Shown here piece by piece: positions 29,345 to 37,601 of a stretch of 38,139 bases of DNA (positions within the stretch are counted from its first letter, which is position 1; the number at the start of each line of letters is the position of its first letter). This stretch comes from Saprospiraceae bacterium (GTDB lineage Bacteria > Bacteroidota > Bacteroidia > Chitinophagales > Saprospiraceae). The position numbers and the translations under genes are program-made. The notes under the pieces are model-generated. The model was not told where the DNA came from and did not search any database. It saw only the letters and a program-made list of their open reading frames with translations. The stretch is taken from contig JADLDL010000302.1 of assembly GCA_020846655.1 (NCBI GenBank), forward strand, positions 1-38,139, given 5' to 3'.

Positions 29345-32032
29345 ATGTCCGAACCGCAACGTCTGATTACGATCAAAGCAGCCCATCAGCAGCAGCGCAT
29401 GCCGACCTACCGGAAACTGATCCGCTGGACCTGGCGCCTCACCTTGCTGGGTATAGCGGCTGTGCTGACCTTGTTGCTGACCATCAGCCTGACTGCCATC
29501 CCTTCGTTTCGTGAATTGGAAAACCCCAATTCTGCCCTGGCCAGCGAGGTATTGGCCAACAACGGCGAAGTGTTGGGGCGCTATTTTATAGAAAACCGGG
29601 TACCTGTCGATTACGAAGACCTGAGTCCGCACCTGGTACACGCCCTGGTGGCGACCGAAGACGAGCGCTTCTGGCAGCACAGCGGGGTGGATGCCAAGGC
29701 GGTGGCCCGGGTGATCGTCCGCACCATTTTGATGCGCGATCAAAGTGCGGGCGGCGGCTCCACCGTCACCCAGCAGTTGGCCAAAAACCTGTATTCCAAC
29801 CGCGATTTCAAGGGCATGGGTAAGTTGGAAAAAATCTGGAACCTGCTCTATGTGAAACTCCGCGAGTGGATTACCGCCATCAAAATTGAAAAAAGTTATA
29901 CCAAAGAAGAGGTCCTGGCCATGTACCTCAACCAGGTTGAGTTTGTCAACAATGCATACGGCATTCGCGCCGCAGCCGAGGTATATTTTGGCAAAGGCCA
30001 GGACGAACTGAAAATCGAAGAAGCCGCCACCCTGGTGGGCATGCTCCAAAACCCCTCGCGCTACAACCCCAATACCTACCCCGAGCGTTGCATTTTTCGC
30101 CGGATGATCGTGCTGTATCAAATGTGGCAAAACGGGTTTCTGACCGAAACCCAATACGATAGCCTGAAGGTGTTGCCCCTCGATATGAGCCGTTTCAAAC
30201 GGGTAACCTTTACCGAAGATACTGCGCCCTACATGTGTTCCGAACTGAAAAAGGACGTTCAAAATATCCTGAATGCTCCAGAATGCCGCAAAACCGATGG
30301 CACGGAATACGACATTTACCGCGACGGCCTGCGCATCCATACCACCGTTGACCCCATTTTTCAGAAATACGCGGAAGCCGCCATGGTCGAGCACATGCGG
30401 AAAACCCAAAAACGTTTTTTTGAGGTTTGGCACAACCGCGACCCCTGGACCCACAAAACCCGAACCTCCACACCTGCCGAAATTGACCAGCGCAAGGAAG
30501 AACTCTGGAAACTGATCCGGGGCAGCGACCGCTACCAGCAGCTGCGCCCCAAATACCTGAGCGCCGCCAGCGATAAAATACAGGAGAAATACGGCTTCGA
30601 ATTGCAAGACTCGGACATCCTCCGGATGCTGACCGATGAAAAAGACGGCAAAACCATCACCCTGTTTGTGTCGAAAGGCTGGTTAACACCCCAGGAAGCA
30701 GCCAATTACCGGAAAATTATGGACAGCGCAGACTGGCCCGACATCAAAAAACAATGGGCCGCCCTGCAAGCCGCCACGATGACCAAGTACCGCACCAAGG
30801 TAAAAATGAAGGTGTTCTCCTGGAACAACCCCAAATTTGAAACCGATACCCTCATGTCGCCCTACGACAGCCTCCGCTATCACCGGATGTTTCTCCAGTC
30901 GGGGATACTCGCCGTAGACCCCACCACCAGCGAAGTGAAAGCCTGGGTGGGCGGTATCAATTTCAAGTATTTCCAGTTCGACCACGTGCGCACCATGCGG
31001 CAAGTGGGCTCTACCTTCAAACCCTTCGTATACTCCACCGCCATGGCCCAGCAAAGCATCAGCCCTTGCTACCAGGTGTACGACCAGGCCGTCACGATTC
31101 CTGCGCGGTATCAAAACTTTACCACCATCGCCGATTGGACGCCCAGAAACTCCACCGGCGACTACTCTGGCAAACTCCTGACCCTCAAGGAAGCCCTCAA
31201 AAACTCCGTCAACTCCGTCAGTGCCTTTTTGATGAAACAAATGGGCAGCACAGAGCCGGTGCGCGGCCTGCTCAACAACCTGGGCGTAGATTCCAGTGCC
31301 CGACGCCCCGACGGCGATTACCGGATTCCCAAACAACCTTCCATTTGCCTGGGCGCCGCCGACCTCACCGTTTGGGAAATGACGGCCGCCTACGCCGCAT
31401 TTGCCAACAAAGGCCTCTATTCCCGGCCCTATGTGATCAAAAAAATAGAAGACAAAAACGGGCGGGTTATTTACCAATCGATGCCCGAAGAACGCCAGGC
31501 CCTGCCCGCCAACGTTGACTATGCCCTGCTGGATATGCTCAAATACAACCTGCGTGGCGCGCCCGGTATCACGACACTCAAAAGCGAAATTGGCGGCAAA
31601 ACCGGCACCACCAACGACTACACCGACGGCTGGTTCATGGGCGTCACGCCCCGCCTGGTCGTAGGCACCTGGGTAGGCGGCGACGACCGCTGGATCCGGT
31701 TCCTGCAAATCACCGACGGACAAGGCGCCCGTATGGCCCGGCCCATTCTCGCCAATTTTATCCAGCGACTGGAAAAAGACCCACAGTCCGGCTACGATTA
31801 CAACGCCCGTTTCGAACGGCCGGCCGGCGACCTGGGCATCGAAATTGACTGCTCCAAATACCTGAACGAAGGCCCGCTCCCCGGCGATGAGGAAGATTTT
31901 GCGCCGGATATTTACAACGATGAAATCCAGGAAGGCGGCACTGACCCCTCCGGCGAGCTCGTGCCCAAAGGAAAAGCCAAATCGCCCGCCAACAAGGAAA
32001 CCTTTGGTGATGAATTTGATGGCGGCGGCTAG
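29345..32032 (+). CDS. mrcA: Class A penicillin-binding protein (PBP1A-like)
   Basis: A bifunctional murein synthase of 895 residues, anchored by one N-terminal helix (about 30-55). The GT51 transglycosylase domain shows EDERFWQHSGVD (about 105, catalytic Glu), GGSTVTQQLAKN (about 137) and KIEKSYTKEEVLAMYLNQVEF. The transpeptidase domain carries all three active-site motifs: SxxK in GSTFKPF (about 556), SxN in NSVNS (about 621) and KTGT in GGKTGTTNDY (about 752). The region between them is longer than in E. coli PBP1A, as usual in this phylum, and the C-terminus is acidic and Pro/Gly-rich. The ATG at 29345 is preferred to the upstream one at 29315. It is transcribed alone and ends before the 27-bp terminator hairpin. 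Confidence 0.96.
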   Translation: MSEPQRLITIKAAHQQQRMPTYRKLIRWTWRLTLLGIAAVLTLLLTISLTAIPSFRELENPNSALASEVLANNGEVLGRYFIENRVPVDYEDLSPHLVHALVATEDERFWQHSGVDAKAVARVIVRTILMRDQSAGGGSTVTQQLAKNLYSNRDFKGMGKLEKIWNLLYVKLREWITAIKIEKSYTKEEVLAMYLNQVEFVNNAYGIRAAAEVYFGKGQDELKIEEAATLVGMLQNPSRYNPNTYPERCIFRRMIVLYQMWQNGFLTETQYDSLKVLPLDMSRFKRVTFTEDTAPYMCSELKKDVQNILNAPECRKTDGTEYDIYRDGLRIHTTVDPIFQKYAEAAMVEHMRKTQKRFFEVWHNRDPWTHKTRTSTPAEIDQRKEELWKLIRGSDRYQQLRPKYLSAASDKIQEKYGFELQDSDILRMLTDEKDGKTITLFVSKGWLTPQEAANYRKIMDSADWPDIKKQWAALQAATMTKYRTKVKMKVFSWNNPKFETDTLMSPYDSLRYHRMFLQSGILAVDPTTSEVKAWVGGINFKYFQFDHVRTMRQVGSTFKPFVYSTAMAQQSISPCYQVYDQAVTIPARYQNFTTIADWTPRNSTGDYSGKLLTLKEALKNSVNSVSAFLMKQMGSTEPVRGLLNNLGVDSSARRPDGDYRIPKQPSICLGAADLTVWEMTAAYAAFANKGLYSRPYVIKKIEDKNGRVIYQSMPEERQALPANVDYALLDMLKYNLRGAPGITTLKSEIGGKTGTTNDYTDGWFMGVTPRLVVGTWVGGDDRWIRFLQITDGQGARMARPILANFIQRLEKDPQSGYDYNARFERPAGDLGIEIDCSKYLNEGPLPGDEEDFAPDIYNDEIQEGGTDPSGELVPKGKAKSPANKETFGDEFDGGG

Positions 32033-32054
32033 CCAGAACCACCGCAGGAGCTTT

Positions 32055-32120
32055 TTTTAAAAAGAAGAGCGGGCATCCGGGGACAGTGCTGTACCCGGAT
32101 GCCCGCTCTTCTTTTTAAAA
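32055..32120. terminator. Bidirectional terminator with perfect 27-bp stem
   Basis: Positions 32055-32081 and 32094-32120 are perfect inverted repeats with a 12-nt loop. The arms start with TTTTAAAAAG and contain a GC-rich inner part (GCGGGCATCCGGG). Both strands end in a T-containing tail, which suits termination of the convergent PBP and M56 genes. Confidence 0.9.
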
Positions 32121-32121
32121 C

Positions 32122-34737
32122 TTATTCCACGATCAACTTCGCCACGGCATTGCCATACGGCATTTCAAGGCGCAAAAACAGCGTGCCCCGGGCCTTGATC
32201 TGATCGAGCGGCAGGCGGAACGGGGTTTCACCGACGTGAAAATCCGTTTTCAGGGAATAGTGTTCCATGCCCTGGGCATCCGTCACGGTAAACAGCCCCC
32301 AGCCCTCTTTCGGCAGGTCGAAGGTGACCGTAGCCTGCTCCTGCGCCGGGTTGGGGCTCACACTCAGCCCGATGCCGGCGGGCTTGTCGGGCGCCGTCTT
32401 TCTGGAATTAAACCGCGAACGGAGCGGAGGTTTGGGATCTTCTGAACGAATCTCCAGGTTCATGGTGACATTGCTCAGGTCGAAGGTAGCCGAGCGGATG
32501 CCCGTGATCACCAGGGTATCCCGGGCTTTCAGGTTGCGCTCCAGTGTCCGCACCAGGCTGGCAGGCAATTGCCCGTCGGTCACCAGGGTTTCGGTATTTC
32601 GATACCGCAGCACAAACTCAAAGTGTTCTACGGGTTTATTGTTCCGGAACAGGCGGGCCGGTTCGCGGACCATCCCGAGGATATCGGAAGCGGTCAGCAT
32701 GAAATTGGTGGTTTCTATGGCATTGTCTGCGCTGATAGCCGGTTTGGTAGGGTCCACCACAATGGATTGTCCGTAGCGCTGCAGGAAACCGTTGGAATAC
32801 AGGGGCGTCCAGTCCAGCCGGAAATCCGATTTATCTGAAGCGCGAAGTTCCAGCCGGGGGTCATTGTCGGGCACCAGGTGAAAGCGAACGATCAGGGGAT
32901 TGAGTTCAATTCGTTCGGCAAAAGTCTGCGTCCGAATCTCTGTTTTTTCCTGATAGGTTTCCGGGTTGAAGGTGATGATTGTGTCAACCCGCTCAGCCGG
33001 AACTACCGGATAGTGCACCATTTCATAACTAAAATCCACTACGGCTTCGGGCTGCAAAAGGGCTTGGTGTTGTTCAAGGAGTGCTGGCAGCATATCCAGC
33101 GCTACGCCATTGGCTGCGGCTTTTTCGCTCAGGGATTTTACCAGGGGAATGCCCTTTTGAAAAATGCTCATGCTCAATTTTTCCGGCGTCCGGCTCCCGC
33201 CGTCCAGGTAATACAAAGTAGGTTTCTGCTGAACGAGTGCCCGTAGTTGGCTCAGGGTGATAAACGCCTTGTCGTGGTCCGTAAATGTTTTGCCGCCCCA
33301 TTCCGCGCGCATCAGCACCGTTGATTTGGGGCGCGCCGTATCGCCCGTTATCGGCTTGGGTAACCAGCCTGGCCGGGCGCCATCCAACATCAACAGAATG
33401 GTAGCCGTAGCTTGTTGCGGCATAGGAATATCGTGCAGCGTGAGCGTCTGTCCGAATTCAAGACCGGCAAACTGCTCGGACAGTTTCGCCCGAAACGAAT
33501 CGTACACCTTGGGATCGTAGTAATCGCTGCGCACCGACAGTTTGTCCAGCGAAAACAGGAGGGTTTGTTCGAGGCTTTGGCCGTTCCAGAGACGCGGCTC
33601 GCGATCTATTGCCCGGCGCAGTTCTTCGGGGGTGGTGTGAATTTCAGCGACATAGTGTTGGCTGCCCTCTTCCCGGAACAATTTGCCCTGTAGGCTGCCC
33701 CAGTAAAAGATGTACGGCGTCGGTTCGCTCAGGGCCGGGGCCTGTGCGGGGGTGATGGCTACGGTACTCAGTTGTTCGGCAAACGTTTCGGCTTGTTGCA
33801 GGGCAGCCCGCAAGGGTGCCGCCTCGGGCAGGCGCTCAACCAGACGAAATGAAAACAAGAGCATCAGCGCCGCAAACAGCGGCAGCGTAAAGAGGTATTT
33901 GGCGCGGCGCAAAGGGCCGGAAGGTGATTTGGCAAGCATAATCAGGCGATTTTGAATCAGCGAATGAAAGGTGTTGACCAATACCGGTTGGGCCCTTTTT
34001 CCGGTGATCTGGTCGGCAAGCAATTGTGCGTACGAGAGGCGTTGCCGCGTCCGGCTGACCACGTAGGCATCGGCAATATATTCGTGCACCGTGCGCAAAC
34101 TCCGCCGGTACATATACAGCAGCGGGTTAAACCACTGCATGGCAATCATTAATTCGATCAGCAACACATCCAGGCTGTGCCACTGGCGCACGTGCACCAT
34201 CTCGTGTTCGAACATCAAGCGCTGCTCCCGCTCATCTACCGTGCCGGGATGCCAAAACACAAAGCCAAAAAACGAAGCCAGCGGCGTTTCGGCTGGTCCG
34301 GTGGCCAGCACGACACCCCCTTGCGCCACGCGCCGGCATTGCCGGATAAACCGGGCCATGCGAAACAACTGTACCGCCAAATGCAACAGAAACAATATGA
34401 GGCCCAGCAGGTATACCCACCACAGGACTTCACCCAGCGAAATGCCACCCACAGATTGGTGCAACGACTGCCCTACAGCCCGCGGCGCACGTTGCGCCTG
34501 CTCAATCAGCACAGGCAAATCCAGTGCCGGCGCTACCGGAACAACAGCCGCCGGAACGGGCGCCGGCTGCTCCAAGCGGATGTGCAGGGCCGGGAGCATA
34601 CATGCCACCAGCGGCGCCAACAACAGGTATGCGCGGTTCCATTGAAAAAAGGTTTCGCGCCGCAAAAAAAGCCAATACAGGGCGTACAGACAGGCCAGGC
34701 AAAAAGCCGATTCGAGGATATATTGGATGCTAAACAT
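32122..34737 (-). CDS. M56 (BlaR1-like) metallopeptidase with T9SS-like C-terminal domain
   Basis: A polytopic membrane protein of 871 residues. The N-terminal third has several helices (about 5-25, 35-52, 103-128) and the M56 zinc-peptidase motif HEMVHVRQWH (about residue 177), followed by HEYIADAYV with the third ligand. A last helix (about 282-302) leads into a long periplasmic region, as in BlaR1/MecR1 sensors, but no penicillin-binding SxxK domain is evident. Bacteroidota relatives use this region as an unknown sensor. The last 80 residues (about 790-871: SVSPNPAQEQATVTFDL ... GTLFLRLEMPYGNAVAKLIVE) resemble a type A sorting domain of the type IX secretion system. The start lies 3 bp after the BlaI-like gene. 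The expected role is cleavage that relieves BlaI-type repression. Confidence 0.9.
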   Translation of the reverse strand: MFSIQYILESAFCLACLYALYWLFLRRETFFQWNRAYLLLAPLVACMLPALHIRLEQPAPVPAAVVPVAPALDLPVLIEQAQRAPRAVGQSLHQSVGGISLGEVLWWVYLLGLILFLLHLAVQLFRMARFIRQCRRVAQGGVVLATGPAETPLASFFGFVFWHPGTVDEREQRLMFEHEMVHVRQWHSLDVLLIELMIAMQWFNPLLYMYRRSLRTVHEYIADAYVVSRTRQRLSYAQLLADQITGKRAQPVLVNTFHSLIQNRLIMLAKSPSGPLRRAKYLFTLPLFAALMLLFSFRLVERLPEAAPLRAALQQAETFAEQLSTVAITPAQAPALSEPTPYIFYWGSLQGKLFREEGSQHYVAEIHTTPEELRRAIDREPRLWNGQSLEQTLLFSLDKLSVRSDYYDPKVYDSFRAKLSEQFAGLEFGQTLTLHDIPMPQQATATILLMLDGARPGWLPKPITGDTARPKSTVLMRAEWGGKTFTDHDKAFITLSQLRALVQQKPTLYYLDGGSRTPEKLSMSIFQKGIPLVKSLSEKAAANGVALDMLPALLEQHQALLQPEAVVDFSYEMVHYPVVPAERVDTIITFNPETYQEKTEIRTQTFAERIELNPLIVRFHLVPDNDPRLELRASDKSDFRLDWTPLYSNGFLQRYGQSIVVDPTKPAISADNAIETTNFMLTASDILGMVREPARLFRNNKPVEHFEFVLRYRNTETLVTDGQLPASLVRTLERNLKARDTLVITGIRSATFDLSNVTMNLEIRSEDPKPPLRSRFNSRKTAPDKPAGIGLSVSPNPAQEQATVTFDLPKEGWGLFTVTDAQGMEHYSLKTDFHVGETPFRLPLDQIKARGTLFLRLEMPYGNAVAKLIVE

Positions 34738-34740
34738 GGG

Positions 34741-35103
34741 CTATTCGTCCCGTTTTTTGATTTGATCCATCAGTTTGTCCAGTTCCTCCGGCTTCAGTTT
34801 TTCCTCTTCCATAAAATAGGAGAGCAGGGCCGAGGGCGAGCCACCAAAGTAGTTGTCCATGAAGCGCCGGAACGCATTGGCCCGGTAGTCTTCCTTTTTC
34901 AAAATCGGAAAATACCGGTGCGTTTTGCCAAAAGCCTCATACCCGACGTGGCCCTCGGTCACCAGTTTGCGCACCAGGGAGGATACCGTGTTGTACGGCG
35001 GCTTGGGCTCTTCCATCTGATCCAGAATGTCGTTCACGAAGGCTTTTTCCAGACGCCACAGAATGGTCATTACCTCCTCTTCCTTGTGATTCAATCGTTT
35101 CAT
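34741..35103 (-). CDS. BlaI/MecI/CopY-family repressor
   Basis: A winged-helix repressor of 120 residues. The recognition region (EEEVMTILWRLEKAFVNDILDQME and PPYNTVSSLVRKLVTEGHVGYEAFGKTHRYFP) is typical of BlaI/MecI/CopY. The C-terminal part is helical and should dimerise. The ATG at 35103 is chosen; the in-frame GTG-type extension to 35133 would start inside the -7 box. It is directly followed by the M56 gene, the usual two-gene signalling unit. A consensus promoter and three regularly spaced dyads lie just upstream, so autorepression is likely. The signal is unknown; the operator sequence differs from the TACA/TGTA type of Staphylococcus. Confidence 0.93.
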   Translation of the reverse strand: MKRLNHKEEEVMTILWRLEKAFVNDILDQMEEPKPPYNTVSSLVRKLVTEGHVGYEAFGKTHRYFPILKKEDYRANAFRRFMDNYFGGSPSALLSYFMEEEKLKPEELDKLMDQIKKRDE

Positions 35104-35130
35104 ACTACAGGTTGTATTTATTGGTGAGTA

Positions 35131-35160
35131 CAAATGTAAAACTAAAATCTAGTTTATCAA
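35131..35160 (-). promoter_or_regulatory. Consensus promoter of the blaI-M56 operon
   Basis: On the minus strand TTG (35158-35160), a 19-bp spacer and TACATTTG (35131-35138) match both Bacteroidota promoter elements. The -7 box ends 27 bp before the ATG at 35103. Confidence 0.75.
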
Positions 35161-35192
35161 CTTAATTTTAGTTATTTAACTTAAAAATAGTT
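35140..35192. promoter_or_regulatory. Three operator-like dyads AACT-N7-AGTT at 19-bp spacing
   Basis: Three 15-bp copies on the + strand: AACTAAAATCTAGTT (35140-35154), AACTTAATTTTAGTT (35159-35173) and AACTTAAAAATAGTT (35178-35192). Their starts are exactly 19 bp apart and the 4-bp arms are perfect in each. The first lies entirely between the -33 and -7 boxes of the blaI-like gene, and the second overlaps the -33 box. Binding by the encoded BlaI-like dimer is the natural inference. Confidence 0.7.
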
Positions 35193-35224
35193 TTTCAACG
35201 TTTTAATCCATTGGATATCAACGT

Positions 35225-37552
35225 TTAAAATTGAATCCGGTACACAAAGTCTGGCGTAAAGCCCAGTTGGTACTGTGTGCTGGTGGTATCCATGCCCTGG
35301 AAATACCGGTAGGCAAACACGTTGCGCCGGTTGCTCAGGTTGGTAAAATCGAGGAACAGGTGGTGGGTCAGGCGCCGGGCGTTGTAGCGCAGGCCCAGTT
35401 TGGCATCCCAGCGGAAAAACAGGGGATACTGCTCGCTGTAGGGCTGCTGTTCGTCGTACACTTCGGAACCAAAAAGTTTGCTTTGCGCCAGGTCGATGGG
35501 GGTATACCAACGGCCACCCGAGAGGCTCAGTTTGGTATCGGCCGTCAGCACCAGGCGCCGCCCCAGCGCGAATTCTTTCCCGATCAGGGCATTGGCAATA
35601 TACCGGCTATTGAAAGCCGTGGAGCGCCAAACGCCATCGCTCCCCTGGTATTCCGACTGAAACAGGGATACCGTGAACAGGCTGTAAAACCCGTCTTTGT
35701 AGGATTTGCTCAGGGTGCCTTCGAGGCCGTAGTTGCGGCCTTTGCCCGTACTGCGCAGGTCAGAAAAATCCCATAGCGCAAACGAACTGCCGAAGTTGAG
35801 CAGCGAAAAACCGTCGGCTTGCTGCCGCACGGGCACCCGGCTTTGGCCCTGGAAATACGCCTCGCCGCGCAAGCGCCAGCCGCTGTCCCATTTTTTGGCC
35901 CAAGACAGCACCCACTGCTGGCTGCGCAAAAAATCGAGGCCGTGGTTGGGCGCTGCGCCGCTGCTGTCGGCAAAAAACAGCGCGGCTGTGGCCGGCGTCT
36001 GGCTGTGGTAGCCGTAGGCCAGAATCAGGTCGTTGTCGTTGGGCAGTTTGAGTTTGAAGGCCGCGCGGGGTTCCACGCTGGTTTTGCCGCTCAGCGGCAG
36101 GTGCTGCGTATGCAGGCCGATGTTGAGGGAATAGCGTTTTTTCACCTTGTATTGCACCTGCGCAAAAGCCTCGTAGAGCCAGAGCCGGCCCTCGTAGTCG
36201 CGCACCGGCGCAAAGTCGGGCGTCTGCTGCCGGGTCAGCAGGCGGGTGTCGATGGCATTGCTGTGCAGGAGTATGCCGGCCCGCAGTGTAAGGCGCTTGG
36301 TATGCCGGCGTTGCCAGAGCGAGGAAAGGCGCAGCCCGTCTTCGCGGTTCGTCTCCTCGAGCCATTGGGTGCGCGCCGAAGTTCCGGGATCTCGTTCCCA
36401 ACCCTTGGAGTACATCTGGTTGTGGCTGAAGGCCAGCACGGTGCGCCAGTAGGAGACCGAGTCGATCAGCCATTGGTAGCGCAGGCCGACGATGGCGAGT
36501 TCGGAGCCCAGTTCCGAATCGCGGGTAGGCGGGTGGTAGGGGTTTTCGGGGTCCACATCGGCGCCGCTCACAAAAATATGGCTTTTGCCGGCCAGGCCGA
36601 AGAGTGAAAACCGGTGTTTGGCTTTGCCAAAATCGAGTTTCCAGTTCAGGTCCTGGTATTGCGGCACGTAGTTACCACCAGCCCGCACGCCGAGGCCTTG
36701 CAGCAGGTCGACAAAGGAATAGCGGTAGCCCACCAGAAAAGAGCCGTTTTGGCGGCGCCAGAGTGGGCCTTCGGCTGTGGCTTCCACCCCGCTCCAGGCG
36801 CCTACCTGGCCAGTAAATTCGAAACGCTCCTTGTTGCCGGTCCGGAAATTCATGTCCATCACCCCGGCGATGGAGTTGCCGTATTCGGCCGGGAAGGCGC
36901 CGGTGAGGAAATCCGACTGCCCCAGCAGGTTGGGGTTGAGGGCATTGAAGGAGCCGCCGGTATTGCCGTAGGTGCTCAGGTGACCGGGATTGGGCACCGG
37001 CACGCCTTCGAGGCGCCAGAGCAGGCCGGTAGGTGAGTTGCCGCGCACCACGATGTCGTTCTGGTAGTCGTCGGTGACGCCGATACCGGCAAAATTGCCC
37101 GCCATTCGGGCGATGTTGTTGCGGCCACCGCTGTAGCGCATCACCGATTCGGGGTTGAGGGCGATGGCGCTCACTTTGGCCAGGCGGTTCACCGGTTTGG
37201 CTTTGTTGGTGCCGGTAATGGTGACCACTTGTAGGGCTTGGGTGGATTCTTCCAGCAAAATACGCAGGTCGGCGTCTTTGCCGCTGGTAACCAGCACGTC
37301 GGGCAGGATTTCATCGTCAAAGCCCAGGTAGCGCACCCGCAGTTGGTAGCGGCCCGGCGCCAGGTTTTTGATCACAAACCCGCCGAGGCTATCCGTGACG
37401 GCGCCCCGGGGTTCGGCAAGGCCAGGCAGGTCGATGAGCGCTCCGGGCAAGGCCGATTCGGTGATTTTATCGATGACAACACCGCGAATGGTTTGGGCGG
37501 ACAAGGGGGCGATCACCCCAACGGCGAGAAGCAGGGAGTAGAAAAAACGCAT
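35225..37552 (-). CDS. TonB-dependent receptor with CarboxypepD_reg-like domain
   Basis: An outer-membrane transporter of 775 residues. A signal peptide (MRFFYSLLLAVGVIAPLSAQ) is followed by a CarboxypepD_reg-like beta-sandwich (about 20-110), a plug domain (about 115-240, with IARMAGNFAGIGVTDDYQNDIVVRGNSPTGLLWRLEGVPVP and FPAEYGNSIAGVMDMNFRTGN) and a 22-strand-type barrel to the C-terminal Phe. No SusD-like partner is visible, so it is probably not a glycan-utilisation SusC. The substrate is unknown. The start lies 48 bp after the riboflavin synthase stop, with a short hairpin in between. Confidence 0.9.
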   Translation of the reverse strand: MRFFYSLLLAVGVIAPLSAQTIRGVVIDKITESALPGALIDLPGLAEPRGAVTDSLGGFVIKNLAPGRYQLRVRYLGFDDEILPDVLVTSGKDADLRILLEESTQALQVVTITGTNKAKPVNRLAKVSAIALNPESVMRYSGGRNNIARMAGNFAGIGVTDDYQNDIVVRGNSPTGLLWRLEGVPVPNPGHLSTYGNTGGSFNALNPNLLGQSDFLTGAFPAEYGNSIAGVMDMNFRTGNKERFEFTGQVGAWSGVEATAEGPLWRRQNGSFLVGYRYSFVDLLQGLGVRAGGNYVPQYQDLNWKLDFGKAKHRFSLFGLAGKSHIFVSGADVDPENPYHPPTRDSELGSELAIVGLRYQWLIDSVSYWRTVLAFSHNQMYSKGWERDPGTSARTQWLEETNREDGLRLSSLWQRRHTKRLTLRAGILLHSNAIDTRLLTRQQTPDFAPVRDYEGRLWLYEAFAQVQYKVKKRYSLNIGLHTQHLPLSGKTSVEPRAAFKLKLPNDNDLILAYGYHSQTPATAALFFADSSGAAPNHGLDFLRSQQWVLSWAKKWDSGWRLRGEAYFQGQSRVPVRQQADGFSLLNFGSSFALWDFSDLRSTGKGRNYGLEGTLSKSYKDGFYSLFTVSLFQSEYQGSDGVWRSTAFNSRYIANALIGKEFALGRRLVLTADTKLSLSGGRWYTPIDLAQSKLFGSEVYDEQQPYSEQYPLFFRWDAKLGLRYNARRLTHHLFLDFTNLSNRRNVFAYRYFQGMDTTSTQYQLGFTPDFVYRIQF

Positions 37553-37574
37553 GACAAGTGGTTTTCATTTGCAC

Positions 37575-37601
37575 AAAACCCACCCGGCAGGGGCGGGTTT
37601 T
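37575..37601 (-). terminator. Short hairpin between riboflavin synthase and receptor
   Basis: AAAACCC-A-CCC (37575-37585) pairs with GGG-C-GGGTTTT (37591-37601) around a 5-nt loop, with one internal mismatch. Read on the minus strand it starts at the ribE stop codon and ends in TTTT, so it could be a weak terminator or attenuator before the receptor gene. Confidence 0.45.

Noticed and set aside
29258-30607. 449-residue minus-strand open frame inside the penicillin-binding protein gene
   Set aside because: It is antisense to a gene with all GT51 and transpeptidase motifs and has no domain of its own.
35131-35140. TACA/TGTA-type BlaI operator (CAAATGTA region, TACAAATGTA at 35129-35138)
   Set aside because: The palindrome is explained by the -7 box TACATTTG on the minus strand. 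The three regular AACT-N7-AGTT dyads are better operator candidates.
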